Assembly: GCA_045604705.1 (NCBI GenBank)
Contig: JAZUOO010000013.1
Location: 13,893 to 77,892 of the forward strand
Source: SIG622 sp045604705
GTDB taxonomy: Bacteria > Bacillota > Clostridia > Oscillospirales > CAG-382
Direction of reading: 5' to 3'
Length of the DNA: 64,000 nt
A model generated the notes under the pieces. That model was not told the DNA's origin. It ran no database searches and was given only the letters and a program-made list of their open reading frames with translations. A program made the position numbers and the translations under genes. This document shows, piece by piece, positions 51,736 to 61,937 of this stretch. How positions within the stretch are numbered: the first letter of the stretch is position 1; each line of letters opens with the position of its first letter.

Positions 51736-53040
51736 TTATTCTTCCGATGTTTCTTCGGCTTCTTCATCACCTGCAAGATTTGTACCCTTAAGGAAGTAGA
51801 CGGTATCCTGAATTACCGTGTTCGCAACGGCAATGATGTCCTCTTTTGTGACCTTGTTGATTTTTTTGAGCAATTCCTCAATGTCAGCACCCTCATCGCC
51901 GTCTACTATCCTTATAAGATACCAGCTTGCAAGTCTGTCCGCATCATCATAGCAGCTTCTGTAGCTGTTTTCAAGGGACATCTTTGCAACGGAAATGTCA
52001 TTTTCGGAAAATTCGCCGTTTTTCATGGCATCAAGCTGGCGGAGAATTTCTTCCTCTGCCGCAGTTTCATCTCCGACTTTTACGCCGCTTGCTATATACA
52101 TAATACCTTTGGGTGCAATAAATCTTGAAGAACAGTAATAGCAGAGGCTGAGCTTCTCACGGACATTTTCAAAGAGCTTACTTGTGGGAGAGCCGCCGAA
52201 AATTTCATTGAACACCAAAAAGCTTTCAACATTTTTCTTTGCACTATAAGCCCCTGTTCTGAAACCGATGGAGAGTTTACCCTGATTTACCGGCATCTCC
52301 TCGGTAACTCGCTTGAGCTTTGAAACGTTTTCTTTTACGGTGTTGCAAGTATAAGCGACGGGAGTCCTTGCATATGGAGCAAATTTCTCACGGATCATGT
52401 TCGCAAATTCTTCTTCGTTGCATACGCCTACAAAAAATATCTCAACGGGAGCCTTTGCAAAATCACCGTAATAAAACTCGGTAAGGGAATTGATGTCAAT
52501 TGCGGAAACGCTCTCTTTGGTGCCGAGATGGTCTATCGCATAAGGCTCACCATTGCACATGATGTCAAAAAGACGTTTGTTGGCATAGGCACCCTTATTA
52601 TTAATTTCAGCTTCTATTTTGTCAATAAGGTTCTTTTTTTCACTTTCAACATATTCACCCGAAAACTTGCCGTCAACAAGATACGGATGGAATATAAAAT
52701 CTGCCATCATATCGCACACAAGCGAAAGAAGGTCTGTGTTGTCCGGAGTAAACTCATTTCTCAAAAAGCTTGACTTAAAGAGAATAAACTGATTTTCACC
52801 GCTTTTTCCGCTGCTTCCGCCGAGAACGGTTGAATAAAGATACTCAAGTCTGCGGTTAAAGCTCAGCATTGTTGGATATTGCTCACAGCCCCTGCGCAGT
52901 ACCTGAGGCAAGATGGATGCAAGGGGGGCAGTCTTTTCACAAAGGGGCAAGGTGAAATTTATTAGAAGATTGTTGGTCTTGAATTTATCCGAACGGATGA
53001 TATTAAGGTGTATTCCGTCGGCAATATTGATCCTTTTCAT
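51736..53040 (-). CDS. M16 family peptidase homologue without zinc motif (YmfF-like)
   Basis: A 434-residue partner protein of the M16 fold. At the position of the zinc motif it reads LRRGCEQYP, lacking both histidines, so it should be inactive alone. It retains the C-terminal FGGSPTSKLFENVREKLSLCYY segment typical of the fold. The start at 53040 has AAAGGAACACACA upstream. Its stop lies 16 bases before the catalytic partner. Confidence 0.88.
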   Translation of the reverse strand: MKRINIADGIHLNIIRSDKFKTNNLLINFTLPLCEKTAPLASILPQVLRRGCEQYPTMLSFNRRLEYLYSTVLGGSSGKSGENQFILFKSSFLRNEFTPDNTDLLSLVCDMMADFIFHPYLVDGKFSGEYVESEKKNLIDKIEAEINNKGAYANKRLFDIMCNGEPYAIDHLGTKESVSAIDINSLTEFYYGDFAKAPVEIFFVGVCNEEEFANMIREKFAPYARTPVAYTCNTVKENVSKLKRVTEEMPVNQGKLSIGFRTGAYSAKKNVESFLVFNEIFGGSPTSKLFENVREKLSLCYYCSSRFIAPKGIMYIASGVKVGDETAAEEEILRQLDAMKNGEFSENDISVAKMSLENSYRSCYDDADRLASWYLIRIVDGDEGADIEELLKKINKVTKEDIIAVANTVIQDTVYFLKGTNLAGDEEAEETSEE

Positions 53041-53145
53041 TGTGTGTTCCTTTCCCGGACTGTGAAACAATCCGAAAATACGCTATACTATCATTATATT
53101 GTGTATTGAATAAAAGATAAAGTCTGATTTTGTTAATTTACATAA

Positions 53146-56100
53146 TTATCCAACATCACACGGTCTTGTGACAACGACAGTATGATTTCCCGGGAGCATT
53201 CTGAATTTTCCGACAACCACCTCACCGTCAACAACAACCGAGGACTTTTCGCCGGAACAAAACTCAATACTGTAACGGCAGTCTTTTTTTAGTTCAATAT
53301 TCAAAATTGCCCCGCAGCAAAGCTCCCGATCGACATATGGTGTGTCTGAAGCAATTTCAAGTTTTGCATCCCTTGCGGTATCGGTAACAGTTATACCAAA
53401 AAGACACCGCAGAATAAGAACATAATACCATGAAGCACTTCCTGTATAGATAGTCCACCCTGCACGTCCGGGAAAATCCCTGTTAGAATAAATATCTCCT
53501 GCAAGATAATAAGGCTCAGCATTGTAAGCAGTCTTTGCACGCTCACCGAGAGCTCCCATACACCTGAGCACCGTATTCTGAGCGTTTATTGCCTTTTTTG
53601 CCATCTCTCTTATCTCGTGAGCCTTTTTAAAACTACCTTGCCTGTAAAGTATATCAGCACTGACACATAGTCCCATTGCTCCCCAAACCGCCGCATGGGT
53701 ATACTGTCCTCCGTTTTCGCGAACACCCTCAACATAACCTTTAACGTAACCGGGATTCTGCCTTGAGACTTCAAAAGCGGGGGTGAAAAGCTTGAATATA
53801 GAATATTTCTCATCAAATAACCTCTCAAAGGCATTTTTTGCAACGGTATAAACTCTATCCCCGGAGAGTCCGTAGGAAGCCGGTGCGAAGCTCTGGGGCA
53901 AGAGATCCGTCCTGCATTCCTCCGAGGAAAGACTTCCAAGCTTATCACCATCCGCGAAGTACGCTCTTACATACTGTCCCTCATCTTCACTGTAACCGTA
54001 GGCTTCAATAGCTCTTATAAGTTCAAGTCTTGCATGGGTATATCTGTCAAGTGCCTCATGGTCTGCCATTCTCTTGCATATTCCGCAGAATTTTTCAAGT
54101 GTAATACAAAGAAACATTCCGAGCCAGACCGATTCGCCCTCCGTGTCTGTTCCGACATTGCTGTATCCGTCACACCAATCACAGCTTCCGATAAGAGGAA
54201 GCCCTCGCATACCTAAGCGTTCTATACCTCTGTCTAGCGCACGCCTGCAGTGTCCGTAAACCGTGTCACTCTCCTTTGCCCTTGTGATTTCCATATACTT
54301 TTCCCTGAGCATTACATCACTGCCCACAAGCTTCTCGCCATTGGCAAAGTGAACATTTACACTTAGAAAACCGTCATCACCGCAGTATTCGTAAAATTCT
54401 GAAACCACAAAAGGAAGCCATAAATAATCATCCGAACAAAGCGTCCTTACACCTTTACAGATAATCTCCGATAAAGAACCCTTATCACACTCATGCCACC
54501 AATGAAGAACGTCACCCTCCGGGAACTGTCGCATACAACACCTGTAGATATGTGATTTGACCATATCCGGCTTGGAATACATAAGACAAAGACAATCCTG
54601 CAACTGATCCCGAAAACCGAAAGCTCCGGATGACTGATAAAACCCGCTTCTGGCAAGAAATCTTCCCGCACTGCTCTGATAGGGAAGAAAGGTATTATAA
54701 AGAGCACTGTAAGCCGCAACAATACTATTCTCACCTTTAGGAATTATCCGTATATTCGGGATAAGCTTTTTCGCAAACCCAATCGTTGCATTTTTCTCAT
54801 CAGTGCCCGACATCATAAACTCAAACAGTTTTTCAAACTCCGACATATCCTTATGAAAAGCGCCAAGCACAAACCGGTACTCACACTTATCATGAGCACT
54901 AACTTTCAAAACGGCACAAGCACAATCACAAATTCCCGTACTGCCATTTGGAATATTTGCAAAGATTTCCGACTTATTCGTAACGTACTTCACATTTTCA
55001 TCTTCATATTCTCCAAATTTCCTGCCCGTAACAAACCCGCGCCACTCTCCGAAAAACTCGGAAAAAGGATTGCCGAAGCACAAGAGATTGTCTGTTATGC
55101 AATACTTTACCTGTGCCGTTTCACTGCTGTGCCTCCCCATAATGGGTACGGCAAGATACATCAGCTCGCCTTTTTCGGTACTTCCCGCCGGAAACTCCAG
55201 CGACACATCAACATATTTTGCGCACAGCTTTTCCGAAACATACACCGAAAGCTTGAATCTTACTCCCGAAGCATATCCATCATATTCCGCAAGACCTGCC
55301 GAGAATGTCACATACCTCGCCATTGCACAAAGATCATAAAGTCTGTTCCCAAATCGCAGAAGAATCCTCTCACCGTTCATATCCTTGAGCGGATTATCCC
55401 TGAAAGGAGTTATACGCCTGTTCTGTGCATTTGAGACCCAGGTGTAACCGAGACTGTTGTGCGTCACAATGCAAGACATCCTTCTTCCTGTAAGGATATG
55501 TGAAAAAGGAACCTTGAATTCCCTGTCCTTTCTGACTGTAAAGCTATTTTCCGAAAAGTATCCCGAAGAAAGAGCAATAACACGCCGTTCCGTCATGGAA
55601 ACATCCACCGAAAGCACGGGGGCAGTTATCGGTAAGTTCAGATGCATGACTTTCACATCATCCGAAACATCATTACCCTCATACAAAATATCTGCCTTAA
55701 CACAAGCAATGTCAAACAGTACCCGCACCGCATCCGGATCAATACTCCTGTCAATTAAAAATATTCCGCCATTCCTTTTTGAAATCAGCTCACGGCAGTC
55801 GCATTCCTCAATAATACCGCAGATTTCACCATTAACGGGCTTCCTGTACCGTTCCTTTTCACTGTAAACGATACACATATCTGTCCTCAGTCCGCAAAGC
55901 TTCAAAAGCTTGAACGCACGAACATATTTCTCTATTCGCCCAACAAGACGTTCGGATATGACCGCAATCACGATAATAGGCAGATCACCGGAGATTCCAT
56001 GCTTCCACAAGTGTCCTTTGCCGTGAAATTGCAAACTTTCCGTAAGCACATTACTTTTACCAAATGTGATACCGCAAACCGCAGGAAGCATTCTTTCAAA

Positions 56101-59100
56101 TGCCGACGGCGACCTTTCCGAACCGAAAAGACCTGTACCTGCATTGCTGCAGAACTTATCCGTGATTTCTGCAAGCACTGTTGCCTTTTCTTCAAAGCTC
56201 TTACCCCTTGCGGCATTTATCGACGATATAACCTTAGATACACTATCCGCCTGACACAAAAGCAGCTCGGAGGTGAATTTTTCACCGTCTTTTTTCGGTA
56301 AAACTCGGATCCTGCAATATGGTCTTATAAGTGTTCCCGTCCTGTTTTTGGAATAAGGTGCATCGAAAATATTCCTGAAGCTCTCACACGTTAACGGTGC
56401 ACAAAAGCATTCCTCCAACGATGCCGTGAAATCAAAGTCACACGAACTGTCACTCAGTGCCGCGCCGAGATACAAAGCTCTGTCATTTTCAGCCCTCGGA
56501 CGTCTTTTATAAAGCAACATCTTTTCATTCGCAAGATATTCACAGGACACAAACAACGAAGAAAAAGAAACATGAGAAAGATAATCCTCTTTTCTTGCAA
56601 TGACGGGAGTAAAACAAAAAGCAAATATCGGATTTTCCGAAGTGTCATCTTTTTTTTGCTTTTTCGGATAAAGTTCTGCCCTTACGCAAAAGACGGTGCT
56701 GTCATTTCTCGACATGGTAAAACTCTCGCCAAACTCGCATAACCCCTGTATTCTTGCGGTATAAGCTGTACTTCCCGGACTGCATCTTAGCGAATATTCC
56801 GCTTGTTCGGGATTTATATTCGGAAGCGGGGTTGCAGAAACGGTCTTTCCTCCGTAATTCGCAAAGCAAAATAGTGAGTCTGCCGACTCATATTTGTCAA
56901 AATCACAATAGTTGACAAGAATATCCCCATTCGTTATCTCGACGTGTCCCGTATCTGAAAGAAAGATCCGTGAGCTGCCGTTTGACAACAACGCTCCTTT
57001 TGGATCCTTGTAATCGGGTCGTGTATATATTTTACCCTCCGACACAAAAACAGCAGGCATCTTTGGTGTTTCTCTTTTCTTGCAAAGCTTCCTTACAACG
57101 ACATTTACCGGGATTTTCTCTTCAAGAAGCTCCGTTGCACATTTCATCGCACTGTCACTCATAAACCGCTTTTGCAGAATATTACCGAAAGCACGGTTGC
57201 ACAGTGCACAAAGGCTCATTCCCATATGATGTGCCATATAGCTTTTCACAACCGATCCCTTTTCGGGACATCTGTTACTTGTAAAGTCGATAGCCTCATA
57301 AAGCCCGTACTTACCGTACATTCCAATCTCAGACATCACATCGAGATTTGCAAAGTTCTTCTTACTGTTGATGCAAAGACCCAGGAAAGAAGAATAAGGC
57401 GAAATAACAAATTCCTTGTCCGTCCACTCGCAAAGGGCGAGAGAAGAAATACCGAAAGCGTGATACCTGTAATTCATCTCGCCGTCAAAGGAATAACAGG
57501 CACTTTCCGAAACTCCGAAAATCTCTTTACCAAACCTTTTCGCTCTTTTTCCTTGTTGTTCCCTGTGAGCAAAACACAACGCCTCTCCACACAGTGATCT
57601 TTTGCAAACAGGTATAAACAAATGTGGCATATAATACTCAAATGCCGTCCCCGACCACGACGAGAGACCGATATATCCATCCTTTGTCACAAGCGCCCTT
57701 GAAAGACTGGTCCAATGCTTTTTGGGAACAGCACGTTTTGCACATTGAATATAACTTATTGTTCTTGCTTCACTCATCATAAGGTCATAACATCCGGAAT
57801 TCACAAGCTCCTTGTTATCCTTGGTTATCTGCGCACCGAGAGAAAAAAGATTACGTTCCTTATTGTAAAGAAAACTGTAATCCGTACTATCCTCAAGAAC
57901 CTTTATCCGATTAATAAGCTCCAAAAGGGAGGTTGATTCATTGACATAGTCTGTTAGTCCTCCCCTGAGTGTGATAAGGCAGGCTGTGAGATTTCCGCTG
58001 TCTACCGTGGAAACATAAAAAGGTGCAAGGACAGCCAGTGTTTCCGTGTCATACCAATTGAAAAGATGTCCTTTGTATTTTGAAAGCTTCTCAACGGTGT
58101 CGAGTGTACGCTCAATTCTTTGTTCAAGCTCTTCCGTGGTAATAAACCCGAAGTCTCTTGCACAAAGCACCGAGATGAGATAAAGTCCGATGTTGGTTGG
58201 AGATGTCCTGTGCGCAACAGCTTCCCTCGGTGCTAATTGGATATTATCCGGAGGAAGATGATTGTCCGCAGCCGTTACGGTGCTCTTAAAGAAATTCCAT
58301 ATATCCGCCGCATATTTGTGCGACTTTTCTAAATAAACCTCATCCGACTCACTTTTTTTCTTTCCCAAACATCCGTTATGGGAGGTATGATAAGAAATAA
58401 CCGGAAAGGCAAACCAAAGTACGGACAATGCTCTTAAAAATCCCGCAGGAGCAATAACAAATAGCAAAAATCCTGAAAAAGCACAAATAATGTTCTTATG
58501 CACATACAGTAAAAGTCCGTTCTCTGCCGCATTTCCGTCGGCAAAGGTCTGCCATTCAAGAAGCCTTTTCTTTGTTACAATGCTTCTGTAAGCTGCTTTG
58601 AATATTGCATCCGCAGAAACAAAAGCCGACATTGGAAGCATAGACAGCGAAAAAAGCATACCTATAAAACTCTGCCAGACACCGGTGGTAACACCTCTTG
58701 AAAAAAATCTCCTTGTGATTCCCGTTGCCGCCAAAGCAAGAATCTGAGAGATAAGTGAACACAAAAACGGTATCGTAATATAAAAGAGCGAAGCAAACAT
58801 CAGAATGCTTCTTGGGTATCCGTCAACAAACGCAGAGCAGAAAACTCCCAACACCGCAAATATCGGAACGGATGCACTTCTCGCATTGTCAAAGAGCTTG
58901 AATTTAGAAAGTCCGGTTATATTGTTACGTCTTTTGTCATTTTCGGAAAACGTGATACTTGGAAATAAATAAGCAAGATTCTGAATATCACCTCGTATCC
59001 ATCTGTGAAGTCTTTTGGCAAAGGATAATTGATTCCCGGGAAAACCGTCCGTAAGCTCAATATCGGAAATTAACGCACTTCTCAGCTTTGCACCCTCAAG

Positions 59101-60882
59101 ACTGTCATGGCTGAGTATTTTGTCCTCAGGGAAAGTATTGTGTTTAATGATAACATCATAAAAGGTATCAACATCAAAAATACCTTTTCCGCAGAATATC
59201 CCTTCACCGAATATACTCTGATAAGCATCATACGCTGCCAGAGAGTATATATTGCTTCCGCCCTCACCGCACATTATCCCGGAAAAAGGCGTCGCACCCG
59301 CTGCGGAAAGCTCCGGCACACATCTCGGTTGCATAATGCCGTAACCTTTTACAACAATTCCCTTTTCCTTGTCAACATAGGGCTTTGCAAGCGGGTGAAG
59401 CATTGCACTGCACATATCCTTAACGGCGCAAAGACCGAGGTTTGTGTCAGCATCAAGTGTTACGATATATTTGATTTTATTTATCGGAAGTGTTTGTGCT
59501 GCAAGATTCTTCGATCTTTCCGTGAACGTTGTGTTCATACCCTTGAGAAAGGAAACAAGCTCACATACTGCACCTCGCTTTCTCTCCCAGCCCATAAAGA
59601 CTTCCTCGCTTTTTGAATAACTTCGTCTTCTTTCAAACAGCACAAAATTATCCCCATACTTTGAACAAAGAGCATTTGTTCTGCCGTAAGCATAGTTCAC
59701 CGTATCCTCATCGCCGGGAGCGTTTGCGGTCTTACTGTCTTTTATATCCGCAAGAAGTCCGAAATAAATGTTCTTACCGCTGTTTGCCCTAAAGATACGT
59801 TCAAGTCTGTCAAAAAGTGCAGAATCATTTTTCTCACCTGTCAGAAGCGAGGTTATTACTACAAGCACTGCCGAATCTTCGGGAATCTCCGAGAGCTCCA
59901 TCCTGGGCAAAGGCGTGCTTTTTATAAATTTCGGGAATATAAAGTCAGAAAGTCCCTTGAACGCCTCCCATAAGGGAAAGAATGACAAAAGGAAGAAAGG
60001 CGATAGAAAAGCAAGTCCGAGTGTAATAATGGCGGGAAGCCCTGCAACAAAAAGAAAATACAGATATTTATTCCTCTTTGGCAAAGTCAATAGTGCAGAG
60101 CCGACATGACGTTCTCTTTCATCCGCCGCATTTTCTGCATCTGCCAAAAGCTTCATTGCAAGTTCCTCTTCGGACACTCCGTTTTTCATTGACAAGTCCC
60201 GAAGCATTCCAAGGTACATGAGCTTTGAAGCATCCGTCATCTTCGGGAAAGCACCCGCCGGATCCTTATCTAATATCCGTGCACACCTGCAGGCAAGTAT
60301 GTTCTTGTCAAAGCAGTGTACCGAAACATATCTCAGCGACTCAATAAGCTCCGAGAGGGAACGTGAATATTTATCCTCATCCGCCTTTTCATGCACCCTT
60401 TGTCTCTCATATTCACAAATGACCCGCCTGCACGCCGAAATAATAGCTCCGAGTGCAAGATAAGGAGACAGGAACAGCTCCGAGAGAGAAAGTGCATAAC
60501 TGCTGTCAAGAGTCCCGATAACAGAACTTATTGCTTCCGAATCTATTGCAAAATCCGCATAATTGCAGAACCTTTCAAAAGCGGTAAAGACCCGCGGAGC
60601 ACCTCCGACAAAGGCAATCTTCCTGTTTACCGCAAGTTCCTTTCTGCAAACCTCAAATGTACTCTCAATAAGATAAAAATTATCCGAAAGCCATCTTACG
60701 GTGCAAGAAGTTTCATCAAAACCTCTTTTTTCAAAATCGTCCCGAATGTCCTTAATTCTGCGATAATCACTTTTTATACGACCGAGACAGCGTCTTGCAC
60801 TCTGCATCTCTGTCTTTTCAAAGCCGATACATGAAGCCTGTGAAATCTGCCTTAAAATCGAATTCTTTTTTTCTCTGTCCAT
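53146..60882 (-). CDS. Giant cyclic beta-1,2-glucan synthase (GT84, glycoamylase-like and GH94 domains)
   Basis: A multidomain membrane enzyme of about 2578 residues, the NdvB/Cgs type, which initiates, elongates and cyclises beta-1,2-glucans from UDP-glucose. In order: N-terminal cytosolic region (1-270), two helices (about 275-310), GT84 transferase with TLDADTN (about 478), HDSLEG and RLHRWIRGD (about 628), a second membrane block (about 690-850), a glycoamylase-like domain from about 880 (NIGLYLISVLCARDFGFIT), and a C-terminal GH94 phosphorylase half with GFRDQLQDC (about 2093), CDWCDGY (about 2233) and VRENGGQYTHAA (about 2388). The ATG at 60882 is chosen because CCGAGG precedes it; ATGs at 60912 and 60945 are possible. 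Best known from proteobacteria, and found in some Clostridia. Confidence 0.9.
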   Translation of the reverse strand: MDREKKNSILRQISQASCIGFEKTEMQSARRCLGRIKSDYRRIKDIRDDFEKRGFDETSCTVRWLSDNFYLIESTFEVCRKELAVNRKIAFVGGAPRVFTAFERFCNYADFAIDSEAISSVIGTLDSSYALSLSELFLSPYLALGAIISACRRVICEYERQRVHEKADEDKYSRSLSELIESLRYVSVHCFDKNILACRCARILDKDPAGAFPKMTDASKLMYLGMLRDLSMKNGVSEEELAMKLLADAENAADERERHVGSALLTLPKRNKYLYFLFVAGLPAIITLGLAFLSPFFLLSFFPLWEAFKGLSDFIFPKFIKSTPLPRMELSEIPEDSAVLVVITSLLTGEKNDSALFDRLERIFRANSGKNIYFGLLADIKDSKTANAPGDEDTVNYAYGRTNALCSKYGDNFVLFERRRSYSKSEEVFMGWERKRGAVCELVSFLKGMNTTFTERSKNLAAQTLPINKIKYIVTLDADTNLGLCAVKDMCSAMLHPLAKPYVDKEKGIVVKGYGIMQPRCVPELSAAGATPFSGIMCGEGGSNIYSLAAYDAYQSIFGEGIFCGKGIFDVDTFYDVIIKHNTFPEDKILSHDSLEGAKLRSALISDIELTDGFPGNQLSFAKRLHRWIRGDIQNLAYLFPSITFSENDKRRNNITGLSKFKLFDNARSASVPIFAVLGVFCSAFVDGYPRSILMFASLFYITIPFLCSLISQILALAATGITRRFFSRGVTTGVWQSFIGMLFSLSMLPMSAFVSADAIFKAAYRSIVTKKRLLEWQTFADGNAAENGLLLYVHKNIICAFSGFLLFVIAPAGFLRALSVLWFAFPVISYHTSHNGCLGKKKSESDEVYLEKSHKYAADIWNFFKSTVTAADNHLPPDNIQLAPREAVAHRTSPTNIGLYLISVLCARDFGFITTEELEQRIERTLDTVEKLSKYKGHLFNWYDTETLAVLAPFYVSTVDSGNLTACLITLRGGLTDYVNESTSLLELINRIKVLEDSTDYSFLYNKERNLFSLGAQITKDNKELVNSGCYDLMMSEARTISYIQCAKRAVPKKHWTSLSRALVTKDGYIGLSSWSGTAFEYYMPHLFIPVCKRSLCGEALCFAHREQQGKRAKRFGKEIFGVSESACYSFDGEMNYRYHAFGISSLALCEWTDKEFVISPYSSFLGLCINSKKNFANLDVMSEIGMYGKYGLYEAIDFTSNRCPEKGSVVKSYMAHHMGMSLCALCNRAFGNILQKRFMSDSAMKCATELLEEKIPVNVVVRKLCKKRETPKMPAVFVSEGKIYTRPDYKDPKGALLSNGSSRIFLSDTGHVEITNGDILVNYCDFDKYESADSLFCFANYGGKTVSATPLPNINPEQAEYSLRCSPGSTAYTARIQGLCEFGESFTMSRNDSTVFCVRAELYPKKQKKDDTSENPIFAFCFTPVIARKEDYLSHVSFSSLFVSCEYLANEKMLLYKRRPRAENDRALYLGAALSDSSCDFDFTASLEECFCAPLTCESFRNIFDAPYSKNRTGTLIRPYCRIRVLPKKDGEKFTSELLLCQADSVSKVISSINAARGKSFEEKATVLAEITDKFCSNAGTGLFGSERSPSAFERMLPAVCGITFGKSNVLTESLQFHGKGHLWKHGISGDLPIIVIAVISERLVGRIEKYVRAFKLLKLCGLRTDMCIVYSEKERYRKPVNGEICGIIEECDCRELISKRNGGIFLIDRSIDPDAVRVLFDIACVKADILYEGNDVSDDVKVMHLNLPITAPVLSVDVSMTERRVIALSSGYFSENSFTVRKDREFKVPFSHILTGRRMSCIVTHNSLGYTWVSNAQNRRITPFRDNPLKDMNGERILLRFGNRLYDLCAMARYVTFSAGLAEYDGYASGVRFKLSVYVSEKLCAKYVDVSLEFPAGSTEKGELMYLAVPIMGRHSSETAQVKYCITDNLLCFGNPFSEFFGEWRGFVTGRKFGEYEDENVKYVTNKSEIFANIPNGSTGICDCACAVLKVSAHDKCEYRFVLGAFHKDMSEFEKLFEFMMSGTDEKNATIGFAKKLIPNIRIIPKGENSIVAAYSALYNTFLPYQSSAGRFLARSGFYQSSGAFGFRDQLQDCLCLMYSKPDMVKSHIYRCCMRQFPEGDVLHWWHECDKGSLSEIICKGVRTLCSDDYLWLPFVVSEFYEYCGDDGFLSVNVHFANGEKLVGSDVMLREKYMEITRAKESDTVYGHCRRALDRGIERLGMRGLPLIGSCDWCDGYSNVGTDTEGESVWLGMFLCITLEKFCGICKRMADHEALDRYTHARLELIRAIEAYGYSEDEGQYVRAYFADGDKLGSLSSEECRTDLLPQSFAPASYGLSGDRVYTVAKNAFERLFDEKYSIFKLFTPAFEVSRQNPGYVKGYVEGVRENGGQYTHAAVWGAMGLCVSADILYRQGSFKKAHEIREMAKKAINAQNTVLRCMGALGERAKTAYNAEPYYLAGDIYSNRDFPGRAGWTIYTGSASWYYVLILRCLFGITVTDTARDAKLEIASDTPYVDRELCCGAILNIELKKDCRYSIEFCSGEKSSVVVDGEVVVGKFRMLPGNHTVVVTRPCDVG

Positions 60883-61017
60883 GGAAACCTCGGAAATTAA
60901 TTTGTTTTTCATATTATTTTTGTCACAGAAAGGGAAATTATGCATAAGGCTTTATTTGAGTGATTCTCCGAATAAGGCGAATTTGTGTAAATAAAATGTA
61001 AAAAGGTGTGAATTTGC

Positions 61018-61046
61018 TTGACAAACCGGGTAGGGGAGAGTATAAT
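61018..61046 (+). promoter_or_regulatory. Promoter of the amino-acid ABC operon
   Basis: Consensus TTGACA and TATAAT with a 17-base spacer. A hairpin CTTTACC/GGTAAAG (61060-61091) follows the start point and may be an operator or leader structure. Confidence 0.8.
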
Positions 61047-61119
61047 ACCTATATCTAATCTTTACCTGTTTAACACATTAAAGCGGTAAAGAAATAAACT
61101 ATTTTTGGAGGAATCTGAA

Positions 61120-61911
61120 ATGAAAATGAAGAAAATACTTGCACTCGCACTTACAGGCGTGCTTACAGCAACATCAATGTTTGCTTGCGGAGAAAAGGAA
61201 GACAATGTTCTTACCTGCGGCGTAACAATCTTTGAAAACATGAATGAGCAGGAAGCAGACGGTACATGGACAGGCTTTGAAACAGAATTTGCTCAGGAAG
61301 TCGGCAAGCTCATCGGTATGGACGTTGAATTCCAGATTATTGACTGGGCTCAGAAGTATACAGAGCTTAACTCCGGTGCTATCGACTGCGTATGGAACGG
61401 CTTTACGGCTAATTCTTCCGACGACGGAATCAAGCGTTCAGACCTCGTTGATTTCTCATACGGTTATATGCTCAATCAGCAGTGTGTTGTTGCAAAGAAG
61501 GACACAACAATCAAGTCCGAAGCAGATCTTAAGGGCAAGACAGCTTGTGTAGAAGGCGGAAGTGCCGGTGCATCCTATGCTGAATCCGTAACAGATGCAG
61601 ATAAGGTAGTTGCGGCTACAGCTCAGATCAACACATTCATGGAAGTTAAGTCCGGTGCGGTTGATTTTGCTGTTGTTGACATCATTCTTGCTCAGAACAT
61701 CTGCGGCAAGGGCGACTATGCAGATCTCGCTATCGTTGAATCCATTGAGCTCGACTCCGAAATCTATGCTGTAGGCTTCAAGAAGGGCAGCGACCTCACA
61801 GAGAAGGTAAACGGAGCCATCAAGGTTCTCGAAGAAAACGGCAAGCTTATGGAAATCGCTACAAAGTACGGCTTTGAAAATGTTATCAAGATCACAGAAA
61901 AGATCGACTGA
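61120..61911 (+). CDS. Polar amino acid ABC transporter, substrate-binding lipoprotein
   Basis: Periplasmic-type binding protein (family 3), 263 residues. A signal peptide with the lipobox-like SMFAC (Cys at residue 23) suggests a lipid anchor. The mature part begins VLTCGVTIFENMNEQEADGT and contains FETEFAQEVGKLIG, typical for glutamine, cystine or basic amino acid binding proteins. The start at 61120 has GGAGG eight bases upstream. The ligand is not decided by the visible sequence. Confidence 0.92.
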   Translation: MKMKKILALALTGVLTATSMFACGEKEDNVLTCGVTIFENMNEQEADGTWTGFETEFAQEVGKLIGMDVEFQIIDWAQKYTELNSGAIDCVWNGFTANSSDDGIKRSDLVDFSYGYMLNQQCVVAKKDTTIKSEADLKGKTACVEGGSAGASYAESVTDADKVVAATAQINTFMEVKSGAVDFAVVDIILAQNICGKGDYADLAIVESIELDSEIYAVGFKKGSDLTEKVNGAIKVLEENGKLMEIATKYGFENVIKITEKID

Positions 61912-61937
61912 TAAATAGAAAATAAAGGAATTAAATA

